Shown here: positions 1 to 6,193 of the stretch, piece after piece | Numbering within the stretch: the stretch's first letter is position 1 | How the letters are laid out: each line of letters opens with the position of its first letter | Source of the DNA: a virus | Virus record (IMG/VR): IMGVR_UViG_3300032294_000731 | Span: 1 to 40,198 of that record | DNA length: 40,198 nucleotides | Strand: one strand, 5' to 3' | Program-made: the position numbers and the translations under genes | The notes under the pieces: model-generated | What the model was told of the DNA's origin: nothing | Database searches by the model: none | Seen by the model: only the letters and a program-made list of their open reading frames with translations

Positions 1-1
1 A

Positions 2-289
2 ATGTTGAAGGGTATTGATAATCTATCTTTATACTATTCAACAGATAGTGAGAATAAGGCTATTGGTATTGGACTTAAAACAGATCATGGAATAAAGCTT
101 GCATACCTTGCCAAAAATTTTGCTATTGGTCAAGCAGACATGAAGGCATTGACTAATAAGCCTGGGGCTAAGTGTCCTGAGAATAATAAGCAGATACCGC
201 TAATTAGCACAAAGGGCTCGGCTTGCGTTTCTTGCTCATTGTGTGTATACTCTAAAGCAGACATAGTATTTTCCGCTACTAAAAAGTAA
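2..289 (+). CDS. Cys-rich phage protein, probably 5'-truncated (DUF7227-like C-terminus)
   Basis: The frame is open from the left edge and ends at a TAA. The first ATG lies at base 2, so the true start may be outside the window. The C-terminal third has a CP...CVSCSLC cysteine cluster followed by a hydrophobic beta-strand (DIVFSA). This resembles the C-terminus of phage proteins grouped as DUF7227, where such a cluster probably binds a metal. The family match is from memory and unconfirmed. The next gene starts 9 bases downstream behind an AAGGAG site, so the two are likely co-transcribed. Confidence 0.6.
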   Translation: MLKGIDNLSLYYSTDSENKAIGIGLKTDHGIKLAYLAKNFAIGQADMKALTNKPGAKCPENNKQIPLISTKGSACVSCSLCVYSKADIVFSATKK

Positions 290-297
290 GGAGATAA

Positions 298-360
298 ATG
301 GATAGTAAAACTATCTTATTTGTCATACTATGGCTATTGGTGGTATTTATTGCTCAATAG
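298..360 (+). CDS. 20-residue single-span membrane peptide
   Basis: A good ribosome binding site (aaggagataa) sits directly before the ATG. The product is MDSKT followed by about 14 hydrophobic residues (ILFVILWLLVVFIA) and a terminal Gln, a classic one-pass membrane microprotein. It sits 9 bases after the preceding gene. Function is unknown; such peptides in phages can modulate lysis or membrane complexes. The strong RBS is the main reason for calling a gene this short. Confidence 0.5.
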   Translation: MDSKTILFVILWLLVVFIAQ

Positions 361-392
361 TCTAGTGTGACATAAATCACATACCCGCCCGT

Positions 393-407
393 CTCACATA
401 GTGAGAA
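393..407. repeat. Perfect inverted repeat upstream of a promoter
   Basis: TCTCAC-ATA-GTGAGA, a 6-bp perfect inverted repeat with a 3-base centre, lies just upstream of the promoter at 423-451. A second short dyad, GTGA-cataaa-TCAC, lies about 25 bases further upstream. They could be an operator or a hairpin ending the 298-360 transcript. There is no T-run, so an operator is slightly favoured. Confidence 0.35.
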
Positions 408-422
408 ATACTAGAAATGGAT

Positions 423-451
423 TTGTATTTTTGGTATTTTTTGGCTATACT
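423..451 (+). promoter_or_regulatory. Sigma-70-type promoter
   Basis: TTGTAT (423-428), a 17-base spacer, then TATACT (446-451). Transcription would start near 458 and give a 35-base leader with an aggaga ribosome site before the gene at 492. The 17-base spacing and TAtAcT -10 are shared with many other promoters in this window. Confidence 0.65.
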
Positions 452-491
452 TAATACATAAGGAAAAACAACCTAACAGAAGGAGAAACAA

Positions 492-653
492 ATGACAGTA
501 TCAGTATCAACTTACAAGGTAGGCGACCTCTACACAACACAGAAGTCACAGGTCACAGGCACTATCTTGGAAATTGCACCAACTAACAAGAACACAGTTC
601 GTGTAAAGTTAGATGTCAATGGCAACACACGCTGGACAACTTGGAAGGCATAA
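492..653 (+). CDS. Small beta-rich protein of unknown function (53 aa)
   Basis: It starts at an ATG 5 bases after an aaggaga site and downstream of a clear promoter. The sequence alternates polar and hydrophobic residues (GTILEIAPT, TVRVKLDVNG) and ends in TRWTTWKA, consistent with a small SH3-like or KOW-like beta barrel. That fold is a guess. A conserved hairpin element begins 11 bases after the stop codon. Confidence 0.65.
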   Translation: MTVSVSTYKVGDLYTTQKSQVTGTILEIAPTNKNTVRVKLDVNGNTRWTTWKA

Positions 654-663
654 GCCAACTATT

Positions 664-688
664 CCTGAGCATGAAATAAAACTGCTCA
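664..688 (+). repeat. Intergenic hairpin element, copy A
   Basis: CC then a 6-bp stem TGAGCA / TGCTCA around an 11-base loop TG...TAAAAC. It is one of seven copies in the window sharing the 5' CC, the stem and the loop ends (A/T)G and AAAC. It lies 11 bases after the stop of the 492-653 gene and has no T-run, so it is not an ordinary intrinsic terminator. Confidence 0.7.
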
Positions 689-735
689 ACACAACCCCCT
701 AACAAATCAAACACCAAAGAAAAGGAAAATAAAAG

Positions 736-1158
736 ATGGCACGACAGAAAGCAATTAGCGTAAAGATAGCAACACCAAAGGTAATCAAGGCACTAGAGCA
801 AGCACTTGCTACACTAGAACTAAACTACACATCACAAGAAGCAAACGAGGCTAAGTATGAGAAGGCTCGTAAAGCATGGCAGAAGGAACTTATTGACTAT
901 GCGGTAGCAAACATCAAGAAGGCAGAAAACTTCCGCACCAACTATCGCTCTTGGAATAATCAGTTAAACATTGACTTTGACTTAACAGTTTCAGAAAAGG
1001 AAATGCCTAAAGAGCCTGAGAAGGATTTTGAGTCAATGTCTGTCTATAACTATCGTGAGCAGAAAGAGGAAATCTCTAACGCTATTCGTATCCTAAAGAT
1101 GACAGATGAGGAAACAGTTTCCACATCAACCTATCAAGCGGTTGCTCGTTATCTCTAA
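736..1158 (+). CDS. Lys/Glu-rich helical protein of unknown function (140 aa)
   Basis: It begins at ATG with an aaaggaaaa site upstream. The protein is highly charged and probably mostly alpha-helical, with a possible coiled coil from residue 15 to 65 and another near 95-115. No enzyme motif is visible. It lies in a + strand series between two hairpin elements (copies A and B). Its length and clean codon usage support a real gene; its function is unknown. Confidence 0.75.
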   Translation: MARQKAISVKIATPKVIKALEQALATLELNYTSQEANEAKYEKARKAWQKELIDYAVANIKKAENFRTNYRSWNNQLNIDFDLTVSEKEMPKEPEKDFESMSVYNYREQKEEISNAIRILKMTDEETVSTSTYQAVARYL

Positions 1159-1169
1159 TTAAATAATGT

Positions 1170-1196
1170 CCTAAGCATGACATACTAAACTGCTTA
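1170..1196 (+). repeat. Intergenic hairpin element, copy B
   Basis: CC-TAAGCA-(13-base loop TGACATACTAAAC)-TGCTTA. Compared with copy A the second stem pair changes from G-C to A-T on both sides, a compensatory change that supports a selected base-paired structure. It starts 12 bases after the stop codon at 1158. Confidence 0.7.
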
Positions 1197-1254
1197 AAGT
1201 TTCATCTCTGCTAAGCCCCAGGCCATGATGCGTGGGTATGCCTGAGATGATGAT

Positions 1255-1289
1255 CCTGAGTAAGATCTAAAACTACTCCCCGCAAGGGG
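1255..1289 (+). repeat. Intergenic hairpin element, copy C, with adjoining GCAA-loop hairpin
   Basis: CC-TGAGTA-(loop AGATCTAAAAC)-TACTC shows a second compensatory change (C-G to T-A at stem position 5). Its last base overlaps CCCC-GCAA-GGGG (1278-1289), a 4-bp stem with a GNRA tetraloop. This double structure ends just before the promoter at 1292, so it may separate the upstream and downstream transcripts. Confidence 0.65.
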
Positions 1290-1291
1290 CC

Positions 1292-1321
1292 TTGACAATT
1301 GTCAGTGGTACCTAGTACAAT
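1292..1321 (+). promoter_or_regulatory. Sigma-70-type promoter
   Basis: TTGACA (1292-1297), 18-base spacer, TACAAT (1316-1321). It fixes the downstream start at ATG 1356, because an earlier in-frame ATG at 1299 lies inside the promoter. The -35 hexamer is a perfect consensus. Confidence 0.75.
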
Positions 1322-1355
1322 TAATATAAACAAACTAACAGAAAGAGGGCCCCCT

Positions 1356-1769
1356 ATGGACCAACAAAAAGACACACACTACATGACACGAGAATTTCTT
1401 GAGTCTAAGTTAGTAGAAAATACAAACCGTATCAAGCAACTTGAAGAGCACATCCAAACGGTAACTCAGCGCTCATACGGCGAGGCTGCAGAGCGTAACC
1501 GTATGCGTAATGAAATGCAAGACTGGACCTTGGAGCAGATGAATGATGGAACAATTTCAGAAGATACTGCACAAGAGATTGCAGATATTTGCGGCTTTGA
1601 GTTAACAAAAGAATTTGAATTAGAAGTTTCAGTTCAATATTCAATTACAGTCAATGCACGTAATGAAGAAGAAGCAATTAATGCAATTCATGAAATTGAT
1701 TTTGATTCTGTTTCATATGGTGAAGAAGTAACTTACTTGTCATCTAGTGTTGACAGAGTAGATATTTAG
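1356..1769 (+). CDS. Hypothetical protein with N-terminal coiled coil (137 aa)
   Basis: The start at 1356 follows an agaaagaggg ribosome site and the promoter at 1292-1321. Residues 15-50 look like a coiled coil (heptad-like, with LEEHI and QRSYGEAAERN). The second half has a beta-alpha-beta pattern (FELEVSVQYSITVNARNEEEAINAI) like small ferredoxin-fold domains. The N-terminal MTREFLESKL region recalls actinophage proteins of unknown role. No catalytic motif is visible. Confidence 0.7.
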   Translation: MDQQKDTHYMTREFLESKLVENTNRIKQLEEHIQTVTQRSYGEAAERNRMRNEMQDWTLEQMNDGTISEDTAQEIADICGFELTKEFELEVSVQYSITVNARNEEEAINAIHEIDFDSVSYGEEVTYLSSSVDRVDI

Positions 1770-1789
1770 TAGGGGGCTACTAATATAAA

Positions 1790-1813
1790 CCTGAGCATGT
1801 TTTAAAACTGCTC
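1790..1813 (+). repeat. Intergenic hairpin element, copy D
   Basis: CC-TGAGCA-(loop TGTTTTAAAAC)-TGCTC, 21 bases after the stop at 1769. It is followed by ctaatttttatt, the only copy with a downstream T-rich run, so this one could terminate transcription. Confidence 0.65.
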
Positions 1814-1948
1814 CTAATTTTTATTCATGCCGTTGCATAAAAATTCAAATGCCCGGCCCTAAAATCCTGATCTTGTCAAGTCGACACGCCGTTATGATTG
1901 GTCAAACTTTTTCCCGTGTCCTAATTGTCCATGTTTAACTATCCCGAT

Positions 1949-1977
1949 TTGCATTTGTCAGCCCATTGGTGTATGAT
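1949..1977 (+). promoter_or_regulatory. Sigma-70-type promoter for the DUF932 gene
   Basis: TTGCAT (1949-1954), 17-base spacer, TATGAT (1972-1977). The predicted transcript starts near 1984 and carries an aaaaaggaga ribosome site before the ATG at 2011. Confidence 0.65.
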
Positions 1978-2010
1978 TAAAAGTATCAACAAACAAAAAG
2001 GAGAAAACTC

Positions 2011-3027
2011 ATGGCACATGAAATCGAAACACAAAATGGTAAGGCTTCATTCGCATCATTTCGTGAACCCGCTTGGCATGGATTGGGTACCGTATTTACA
2101 GAAGAAAAAACAACATCAGAAATGTTAGAGGCTGCAAGCCTTAACGGTTGGAATGTTCGTCTGGAAGATTTGGAAACCCCATCACACTTAACAAGCGACA
2201 AGGCGTATCAATACGTTTTGCGTACTAATCCTACTAACAATTCACAGACAGACATCTTAGGTGTTGTCGGTGAGCGTTATCACGTCATGCAGAATGAAGA
2301 TTTATTCTCATTCGGTGACAACATTCTAGACGGTGGCGGACGTTGGGAAACAGCGGGGTCACTAAAGGGTGGTCGTGTTGTATTCGGTGCGTTAGCACTA
2401 GAACGTGAAACCGTACTAGACCCTAACGGTGTTGCAGACAAGGTAAAAACTTATTTGCTCATCAACACATCACATGATGGCTCAATCGCTATTCAAGCAA
2501 GCATTACACCCGTTCGTGTTGTGTGCGCTAACACTCTCAATCTTGCGCTTAACACTACTAAGAAAAAGAATGGTGTCAAGCAATCTTTCAAGATACGTCA
2601 CACACAGACCGCAAGCGGTAAGGTGCAAGTTGCTCGTGAGACACTAGGCATGGCTCATAAGTACATGGACTCTTTTGATTTAATGGCTAAGGCTATGATT
2701 GAAACAGAAGTATCCGCTAAGCAATTCAATGACATCATTCTTGCTGCATACCCAAAGCCTGAGAAGGACTCAAAGGGTGCTTTCAAGAAATGGGAAAACA
2801 AGGTAGATGTTATCAATGACATTTACACAGGCGAGTTTAATGGAATGATTGCGGGTAACGCTTGGGGTGCTTTCAATGCACTAACCGAACGCCTTGATTG
2901 GTACCGTTCTGCTCGTGGTGGTAGCAACGAGTCAATTCTCGCAAGTGCAAGCGGTTTTGACCCTGCAATTAACGCAGAAAAAAATCGTTTGCTAAAAATT
3001 GTGCAAAGTAATTTGCAGATTGCATAA
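2011..3027 (+). CDS. DUF932 phage/plasmid-like protein (338 aa)
   Basis: The N-terminus (FREPAWHGLGT) and the central segment (GERYHVMQNEDLFSFGDNI, then SHDGSIAIQASITPVRVVCANT) are typical of the DUF932 / TIGR03299 family, common in phages and plasmids and near replication or accessory genes. The exact biochemical role is not established. It is full length for the family. The C-terminus (NAWGAFNALTERLDWYRSAR) matches the conserved family end where a helix closes the fold. It has its own promoter, and hairpin copy E follows 11 bases after the stop. Confidence 0.9.
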   Translation: MAHEIETQNGKASFASFREPAWHGLGTVFTEEKTTSEMLEAASLNGWNVRLEDLETPSHLTSDKAYQYVLRTNPTNNSQTDILGVVGERYHVMQNEDLFSFGDNILDGGGRWETAGSLKGGRVVFGALALERETVLDPNGVADKVKTYLLINTSHDGSIAIQASITPVRVVCANTLNLALNTTKKKNGVKQSFKIRHTQTASGKVQVARETLGMAHKYMDSFDLMAKAMIETEVSAKQFNDIILAAYPKPEKDSKGAFKKWENKVDVINDIYTGEFNGMIAGNAWGAFNALTERLDWYRSARGGSNESILASASGFDPAINAEKNRLLKIVQSNLQIA

Positions 3028-3038
3028 CTAAAAAAATT

Positions 3039-3063
3039 CCTGAGTAAGAATTAAAACTGCTCA
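3039..3063 (+). repeat. Intergenic hairpin element, copy E
   Basis: CC-TGAGTA-(loop AGAATTAAAAC)-TGCTCA; one stem pair becomes T-G, allowed as U-G in RNA but not in DNA, which hints that RNA is the functional form. It sits between the DUF932 stop and the tRNA-Asp, ending 3 bases before the mature tRNA 5' end. Confidence 0.65.
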
Positions 3064-3066
3064 CAC

Positions 3067-3139
3067 GCTCCGTTAGATTAGCGGTTAAATCATCACACTG
3101 TCACTGTGAAGATCACGAGTTCAAATCTCGTACGGGGCG
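3067..3139 (+). tRNA. tRNA-Asp (anticodon GTC)
   Basis: Full cloverleaf: acceptor GCTCCGT / ACGGGGC (one G-T pair), D-arm with GGTTAA, anticodon stem TCACA / TGTGA around loop CTGTCAC with GTC at the centre, and T-arm ACGAG-TTCAAAT-CTCGT. No CCA is encoded. It is separate from the tRNA cluster at 13.4-14.0 kb and probably read from the DUF932 promoter. Confidence 0.93.
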
Positions 3140-3150
3140 CAAGCGTAAAT

Positions 3151-3184
3151 GGGGCCCCGGCAAAATCTATACAAAACGGACATT
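3151..3184 (+). repeat. Direct repeat copy 1 (GGGGCCC...AAACGGACAT)
   Basis: About 33 bases here, starting GGGGCCCCGGCAAA and ending AAAACGGACAT, recur at 6040-6070 with a few changes in the AT-rich middle. Both copies are followed by AT-rich DNA. This copy comes just after the tRNA-Asp, the other just before the putative origin. Confidence 0.6.
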
Positions 3185-3232
3185 ACTATTAAGTAACTAT
3201 ATCATTAATCATAAAATCTTTATTAAGAGGAC

Positions 3233-3261
3233 TTGCTTTTTTTCCCCGAATCCTGTAAAAT
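3233..3261 (+). promoter_or_regulatory. Sigma-70-type promoter for a leaderless gene
   Basis: TTGCTT (3233-3238), 17-base spacer, TAAAAT (3256-3261). The ATG at 3269 is 7 bases after the -10, so the transcript would begin at or next to the start codon, the leaderless arrangement frequent in actinobacteria. Confidence 0.6.
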
Positions 3262-3268
3262 TAATATC

Positions 3269-3433
3269 ATGACCCAAACAAAACCTTACACAATAGATGA
3301 ACTAATGCAAAAAATATATGATGAGAACTTTTCTCATTTTGATTTCATGGATAACATGAATGGTGGAGAATGTGATTGTAAATTACATATGGCAATGGAT
3401 TTAATGTATGAATATGGTGGTGGGCTATGTTAG
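3269..3433 (+). CDS. Small acidic protein (54 aa)
   Basis: The start at ATG 3269 fits the promoter; an upstream in-frame codon at 3233 lies in the -35 box. The sequence is acidic, with an internal CDCKLHMAMDLMYEY segment. It ends overlapping the next start (ATGTTAG). Function unknown. Confidence 0.6.
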   Translation: MTQTKPYTIDELMQKIYDENFSHFDFMDNMNGGECDCKLHMAMDLMYEYGGGLC

Positions 3434-3582
3434 GATATACCGTTGATGATTTAGATGAAATGATTAGAGCAGTTGTTTTATCTAAGAAATCAGTACCGAG
3501 CACACAAATCAGAATCCATGCTGGATTAGATAAAGCAGACGAGTTCTTAAAAGGACTATGGGCAGAGGGGTACTTTGACTAA
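3427..3582 (+). CDS. Hypothetical small protein (51 aa)
   Basis: It starts at ATG 3427, inside the last codons of the previous gene, and ends in TAATG shared with the next ATG, implying translational coupling. The sequence starts YTVDDLDEMIRAVV, helical and amphipathic. No family recognised. Confidence 0.65.
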   Translation: MLGYTVDDLDEMIRAVVLSKKSVPSTQIRIHAGLDKADEFLKGLWAEGYFD

Positions 3583-3797
3583 TGTGGACTAAGTATGATT
3601 ATCTATGTACTGATTGTGATGCCCTGATTGAAATCACTGCTTGTGCTGATAAGGTTTTAGATCCCGCCTGTATTTGTGGGGGATTAGGAATAGTTATCCT
3701 ATTATCACAGGCAGATGGAACAGGACCTCTCCTGGAGCCTGTGACGAAGGTCACACCCCCAAAACTTGTAAAAATTAACACCAACCCATATAATTGA
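3582..3797 (+). CDS. Small zinc-ribbon protein, FmdB-like N-terminus (71 aa)
   Basis: It begins YDYLCTDCDALIEITAC and continues with DPACICGG, giving two CxxC / CxC knuckles that probably bind one zinc. This resembles FmdB-type zinc ribbons. The tail TPPKLVKINTNPYN recurs in other phage zinc ribbons as far as I recall. Coupled to the previous gene through TAATG. Confidence 0.75.
   Translation: MWTKYDYLCTDCDALIEITACADKVLDPACICGGLGIVILLSQADGTGPLLEPVTKVTPPKLVKINTNPYN
3766..3794 (+). promoter_or_regulatory. Promoter for a leaderless gene
   Basis: TTGTAA (3766-3771), 17-base spacer, TATAAT (3789-3794), with ATG at 3801, 6 bases after the -10. It overlaps the end of the 3582-3797 gene. Confidence 0.6.
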
Positions 3798-3800
3798 TAT

Positions 3801-3971
3801 ATGGACATAAATACACTAAAAGAATATCTAAAAATACACCTGATTAGTCTTGAACAAGATATTCAGGAGCATGGAAACTATCTTGATGAGGTTTCTATAA
3901 TGGACGTTAATTATTTAACGGGACAGCAAGTAGCCACCGCACATATATTGGAGTATATCAATGAGCACTAA
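3801..3971 (+). CDS. Hypothetical helical protein (56 aa)
   Basis: ATG 3801 follows a perfect TATAAT by 6 bases and is probably leaderless. Sequence features: NTLKEYLKIHLISLEQDI, then GQQVATAHILEYI. It looks like two helices; no known family. Its end overlaps the next gene by 11 bases. Confidence 0.65.
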   Translation: MDINTLKEYLKIHLISLEQDIQEHGNYLDEVSIMDVNYLTGQQVATAHILEYINEH

Positions 3972-4245
3972 GTATCCTTTTATACCGCCACATTTAGAGA
4001 GTGCCCTAGAGGATATCTCTATTCCTTTAATTGACTTAATACATGGTCATCTTAAAGTAGCCATGCTTGACGCAGAGGTAGAACTTGAATCCAAAAAGGA
4101 ACAAGAAGAAGAATCAGGTAGCGCTATGGATAGCATGGAGCGTACGTATGCTGAAGGATATTTAGAGGCCTTGACAGAACTGTACTGCCTGACGTATAAT
4201 TTATCTATTGACCGCAAAAATATTGAGGAGAAGTACTATGCCTAA
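3961..4245 (+). CDS. Hypothetical acidic helical protein (94 aa)
   Basis: It starts within the end of the preceding gene. The middle is Glu-rich (ELESKKEQEEESG) and the C-terminal part YAEGYLEALTELYCLTYNL is helical. The last 8 bases overlap the next start. Function unknown. Confidence 0.7.
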   Translation: MSTKYPFIPPHLESALEDISIPLIDLIHGHLKVAMLDAEVELESKKEQEEESGSAMDSMERTYAEGYLEALTELYCLTYNLSIDRKNIEEKYYA

Positions 4246-4417
4246 GTGTTTAGACTGTGATAACACCACCCGTTTTTGGTATCAGGAAATCGGAAATAAA
4301 CTTGGTATATATAACGAGGACGGTACCCTTGAAGATGTAGAAGATGACTACTACGATGAGGTAGAGGGTGGCACCTGTGCTGAGTGTGAGTCTACAAATG
4401 TGGATGGTAAACTATGA
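4238..4417 (+). CDS. Small zinc-ribbon protein (59 aa)
   Basis: The ATG at 4238 has a gaggaga site 7 bases upstream. CLDCDN at residues 4-9 and CAECES near residue 48 form a two-knuckle zinc site separated by an acidic stretch. Several zinc ribbons of this size are scattered along this arm. Function unknown. Confidence 0.7.
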   Translation: MPKCLDCDNTTRFWYQEIGNKLGIYNEDGTLEDVEDDYYDEVEGGTCAECESTNVDGKL

Positions 4418-4776
4418 GCACATTTATTGAAATGACATTTGAAGAAGCAGATGAGCAATTCAAGTTTATGGTTAATAACTATGATGAGAATGCTTCCTTT
4501 GATGGTTTGATGTTTGAGACATATGGCGATGAAGTAGAGTACGTTAAGTCTAAGCCAGAGAACCGTATCTGGATGTATGGTCAAGGCGATGACGGCGGTC
4601 TCTATATCTGGAGCGGCTGGGGCTTTGTAAATAGGATTGGTTATTTTATTAGTGAACAACCTGTACCTGATAATACTATTATTCAAATCATGATTGATGA
4701 GCCAGACTTGACATGCGATGATTGCTATGAGACAATTGATGAAGATGAAGAACACCAATGCGAGGATAAGGAATGA
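4414..4776 (+). CDS. Hypothetical acidic protein (120 aa)
   Basis: ATGA overlap with the previous stop. The middle (NRIWMYGQGDDGGLYIWSGWGFVNRIGYFISE) is beta-rich and aromatic, and the end has a CDDCYETIDEDEEHQC zinc-like motif. The family resembles uncharacterised actinophage proteins with GLYIWSGWGFVNRIGY-type motifs. Role unknown. Confidence 0.75.
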   Translation: MSTFIEMTFEEADEQFKFMVNNYDENASFDGLMFETYGDEVEYVKSKPENRIWMYGQGDDGGLYIWSGWGFVNRIGYFISEQPVPDNTIIQIMIDEPDLTCDDCYETIDEDEEHQCEDKE

Positions 4777-4778
4777 TA

Positions 4779-4910
4779 ATGACCAAAGAATACGTTAACG
4801 AGCAACTCAACAAGGCCCAACAACTTTTATGGGGTGGCAGTGAAACAGAAAATATTCAAGCCCACAACATCATTGCTAAACTAGTTTCACAACTAGAGGA
4901 GAACCAATGA
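4779..4910 (+). CDS. Hypothetical small helical protein (43 aa)
   Basis: ATG 4779 lies 6 bases after aagga; an ATG at 4773 is an alternative. The product starts MTKEYVNEQLNKAQQLLWGG and is predicted helical. It overlaps the following gene by ATGA. Unknown function. Confidence 0.55.
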   Translation: MTKEYVNEQLNKAQQLLWGGSETENIQAHNIIAKLVSQLEENQ

Positions 4911-5050
4911 GCGAATATAAAGTAGAAATCATCTTTGAACCCACAGGTGACTACATGACATTTAGATACGAGGCTGAATCAGATAATGAAGAGGACCTCT
5001 GCAATGAAATTTTAAATCAACTATCGATTGTATCTTGGAAGGCAGAGTAA
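4907..5050 (+). CDS. Hypothetical small protein (47 aa)
   Basis: ATGA-coupled to the previous gene behind gaggaga. It begins YKVEIIFEPTGDYMTFRYEA (beta) and ends LNQLSIVSWKAE (helix-strand). It resembles short ferredoxin-like phage proteins; no known role. Its TAA shares a base with the next ATG. Confidence 0.6.
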   Translation: MSEYKVEIIFEPTGDYMTFRYEAESDNEEDLCNEILNQLSIVSWKAE

Positions 5051-5442
5051 TGGGAGCCCGTATTAACTACGTATTTAAAGATGTTGAGGGTGAGGCCTCT
5101 GTAGTACTCTATAGTCACTGGGGTGAGACCGAATGGCAGCGGGACCTAGCAATGGCTCTAGAGCACTCAAAGCCTAGGTGGAAAGACTATGCCTACTTTA
5201 CCCGCATGATGATTAGTTATCTTATTCAAGATTCCGTGCTTGAAGAAACAGGCTTTGGAATCTATGCCATTCAGGGAACTAACTTTGAATTAGGTGAGAC
5301 TACAGTAGTCATCGATATCACTAAAGAGACTATCTATGAGGCAGGCAAAGACCTGCAGGTTGATTGGCAGTTATTTATTAATGCCTATATACCTAAAGTT
5401 TACGCTGAGATAAGCGCTATGGAGGGGTCACCTAGCGCATAA
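5050..5442 (+). CDS. Hypothetical protein (130 aa)
   Basis: The start at ATG 5050 is coupled to the preceding stop (TAATG). The N-terminus INYVFKDVEGEASVVLYSHWGE and later FELGETTVVIDITKETIY suggest a mixed alpha/beta fold. It is followed by a strong terminator. This layout is common for conserved actinophage proteins of unknown function; no motif assigns a reaction. Confidence 0.75.
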   Translation: MGARINYVFKDVEGEASVVLYSHWGETEWQRDLAMALEHSKPRWKDYAYFTRMMISYLIQDSVLEETGFGIYAIQGTNFELGETTVVIDITKETIYEAGKDLQVDWQLFINAYIPKVYAEISAMEGSPSA

Positions 5443-5447
5443 TAAAA

Positions 5448-5491
5448 GGGGGGCGCAGTCTGTGGTGGGGTTGCGCCTCCCACTATTTTTT
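5448..5491 (+). terminator. Intrinsic terminator of the left operon
   Basis: A 10-bp GC-rich stem (GGGGGGCGCA / TGCGCCTCCC, one G-T pair) with a 14-base loop is followed by actattttttg, a six-T run. It begins 5 bases after the 5050-5442 gene. The 3' half of the stem contains the -35 box of the next promoter, so the two signals are interlocked. Confidence 0.8.
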
Positions 5492-5499
5492 GATACAAT
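5471..5499 (+). promoter_or_regulatory. Promoter for a leaderless gene, nested in the terminator
   Basis: TTGCGC (5471-5476), 17-base spacer, TACAAT (5494-5499), with ATG 6 bases later at 5506. It restarts transcription immediately after the terminator. Confidence 0.6.
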
Positions 5500-5505
5500 G
5501 AAAGG

Positions 5506-5745
5506 ATGAGAATGCGTGGACTTAAACTTGGTATCAGCAAGGAAGAAAAGGTTGCAGTATCTATTGGAAAACTCCTATCAGATTTCTCATTGGATTTGGA
5601 AGCGGTAGGAAAATATTTAGCAACGGCTCAGCCTTATGTTATTTATACAAGAATACTTGAAATCATGGATGCAACAGAGTATAATAAAACAGTAGCAGAA
5701 TACAGAGAGATAGGAAAATACTATGCCAACGAACTTCGAAACTAA
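5506..5745 (+). CDS. Hypothetical helical protein (79 aa)
   Basis: Leaderless start at ATG 5506; a second ATG 6 bases later is possible. Mostly helical (KVAVSIGKLLSDFSLDLEAVGKYLA). No family recognised. Overlaps the next gene by 23 bases. Confidence 0.65.
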   Translation: MRMRGLKLGISKEEKVAVSIGKLLSDFSLDLEAVGKYLATAQPYVIYTRILEIMDATEYNKTVAEYREIGKYYANELRN

Positions 5746-6004
5746 ATGTGAGATTTTGTCTGACCTATGGCTTAACTACAAAGACAATGAAGAACTAGGT
5801 GACTTTGTAGAATACAATGACTTAGGTTTGCCACTTGCTTATTTAATCCATACTAACTTGGTTACTGTAACTGAGGATGGTATGGGGTATGTAGATGAAA
5901 CATTTAATTTACTTTGCAAAGGATTAGATTTAGATTTAGATGGAGACTATGCTTCACTAAATGAACTAATGGAATTGCAAGATGATGAGGATGAAGAAGA
6001 ATAA
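5723..6004 (+). CDS. Hypothetical acidic protein (93 aa)
   Basis: ATG 5723 has an AGGA site 7 bases upstream, inside the preceding gene. The sequence FETKCEILSDLWLNYKDNEELGDFVEYNDLGLPLAYLI and an acidic tail (DDEDEEE) match a small actinophage family of unknown function. It is the last gene before the putative origin. Confidence 0.75.
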   Translation: MPTNFETKCEILSDLWLNYKDNEELGDFVEYNDLGLPLAYLIHTNLVTVTEDGMGYVDETFNLLCKGLDLDLDGDYASLNELMELQDDEDEEE

Positions 6005-6039
6005 TTTGGTTTGATCCCTTGGCCGCCGCCTGCGGCTGA

Positions 6040-6070
6040 GGGGCCCGGCAAATACATATAAAACGGACAT
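6040..6070 (+). repeat. Direct repeat copy 2 (GGGGCCC...AAACGGACAT)
   Basis: This matches 3151-3184: GGGGCCCGGCAAA, an AT-rich middle, then AAAACGGACAT. It marks the left edge of the putative origin. Confidence 0.6.
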
Positions 6071-6157
6071 ATTAGACAAACCTTTTTATATAAAAAACAT
6101 TAAGAACCATTACGAAATATCCCCAGAATCCCTGGATCATATCAAATAAAATATCAT

Positions 6158-6187
6158 TTGTCAAATCAGGTATGTATCTTGTATACT
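6158..6187 (+). promoter_or_regulatory. Sigma-70-type promoter inside the origin
   Basis: TTGTCA (6158-6163), 18-base spacer, TATACT (6182-6187). No gene follows; the transcript would run into two strong hairpins and the iterons. A non-coding or origin-activating transcript is possible. Confidence 0.55.
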
Positions 6188-6193
6188 ATATAT

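Noticed and set aside
1925-2128. + strand frame across the DUF932 promoter
   Set aside because: It covers the -35/-10 boxes and runs out of frame into DUF932 without a ribosome site.
3067-3184. tRNA-Asp flank as a phage attachment site
   Set aside because: The tRNA is complete and phage-encoded, no integrase is present, and the repeat partner at 6040 is not tRNA-like.
3735-3755. TGTGAC-GAAG-GTCACA hairpin as a terminator
   Set aside because: It lies inside the 3582-3797 coding region and has no T-run.
4351-4758. - strand frame opposite 4238-4776
   Set aside because: Shadow of two + strand genes with clear stop/start overlaps.
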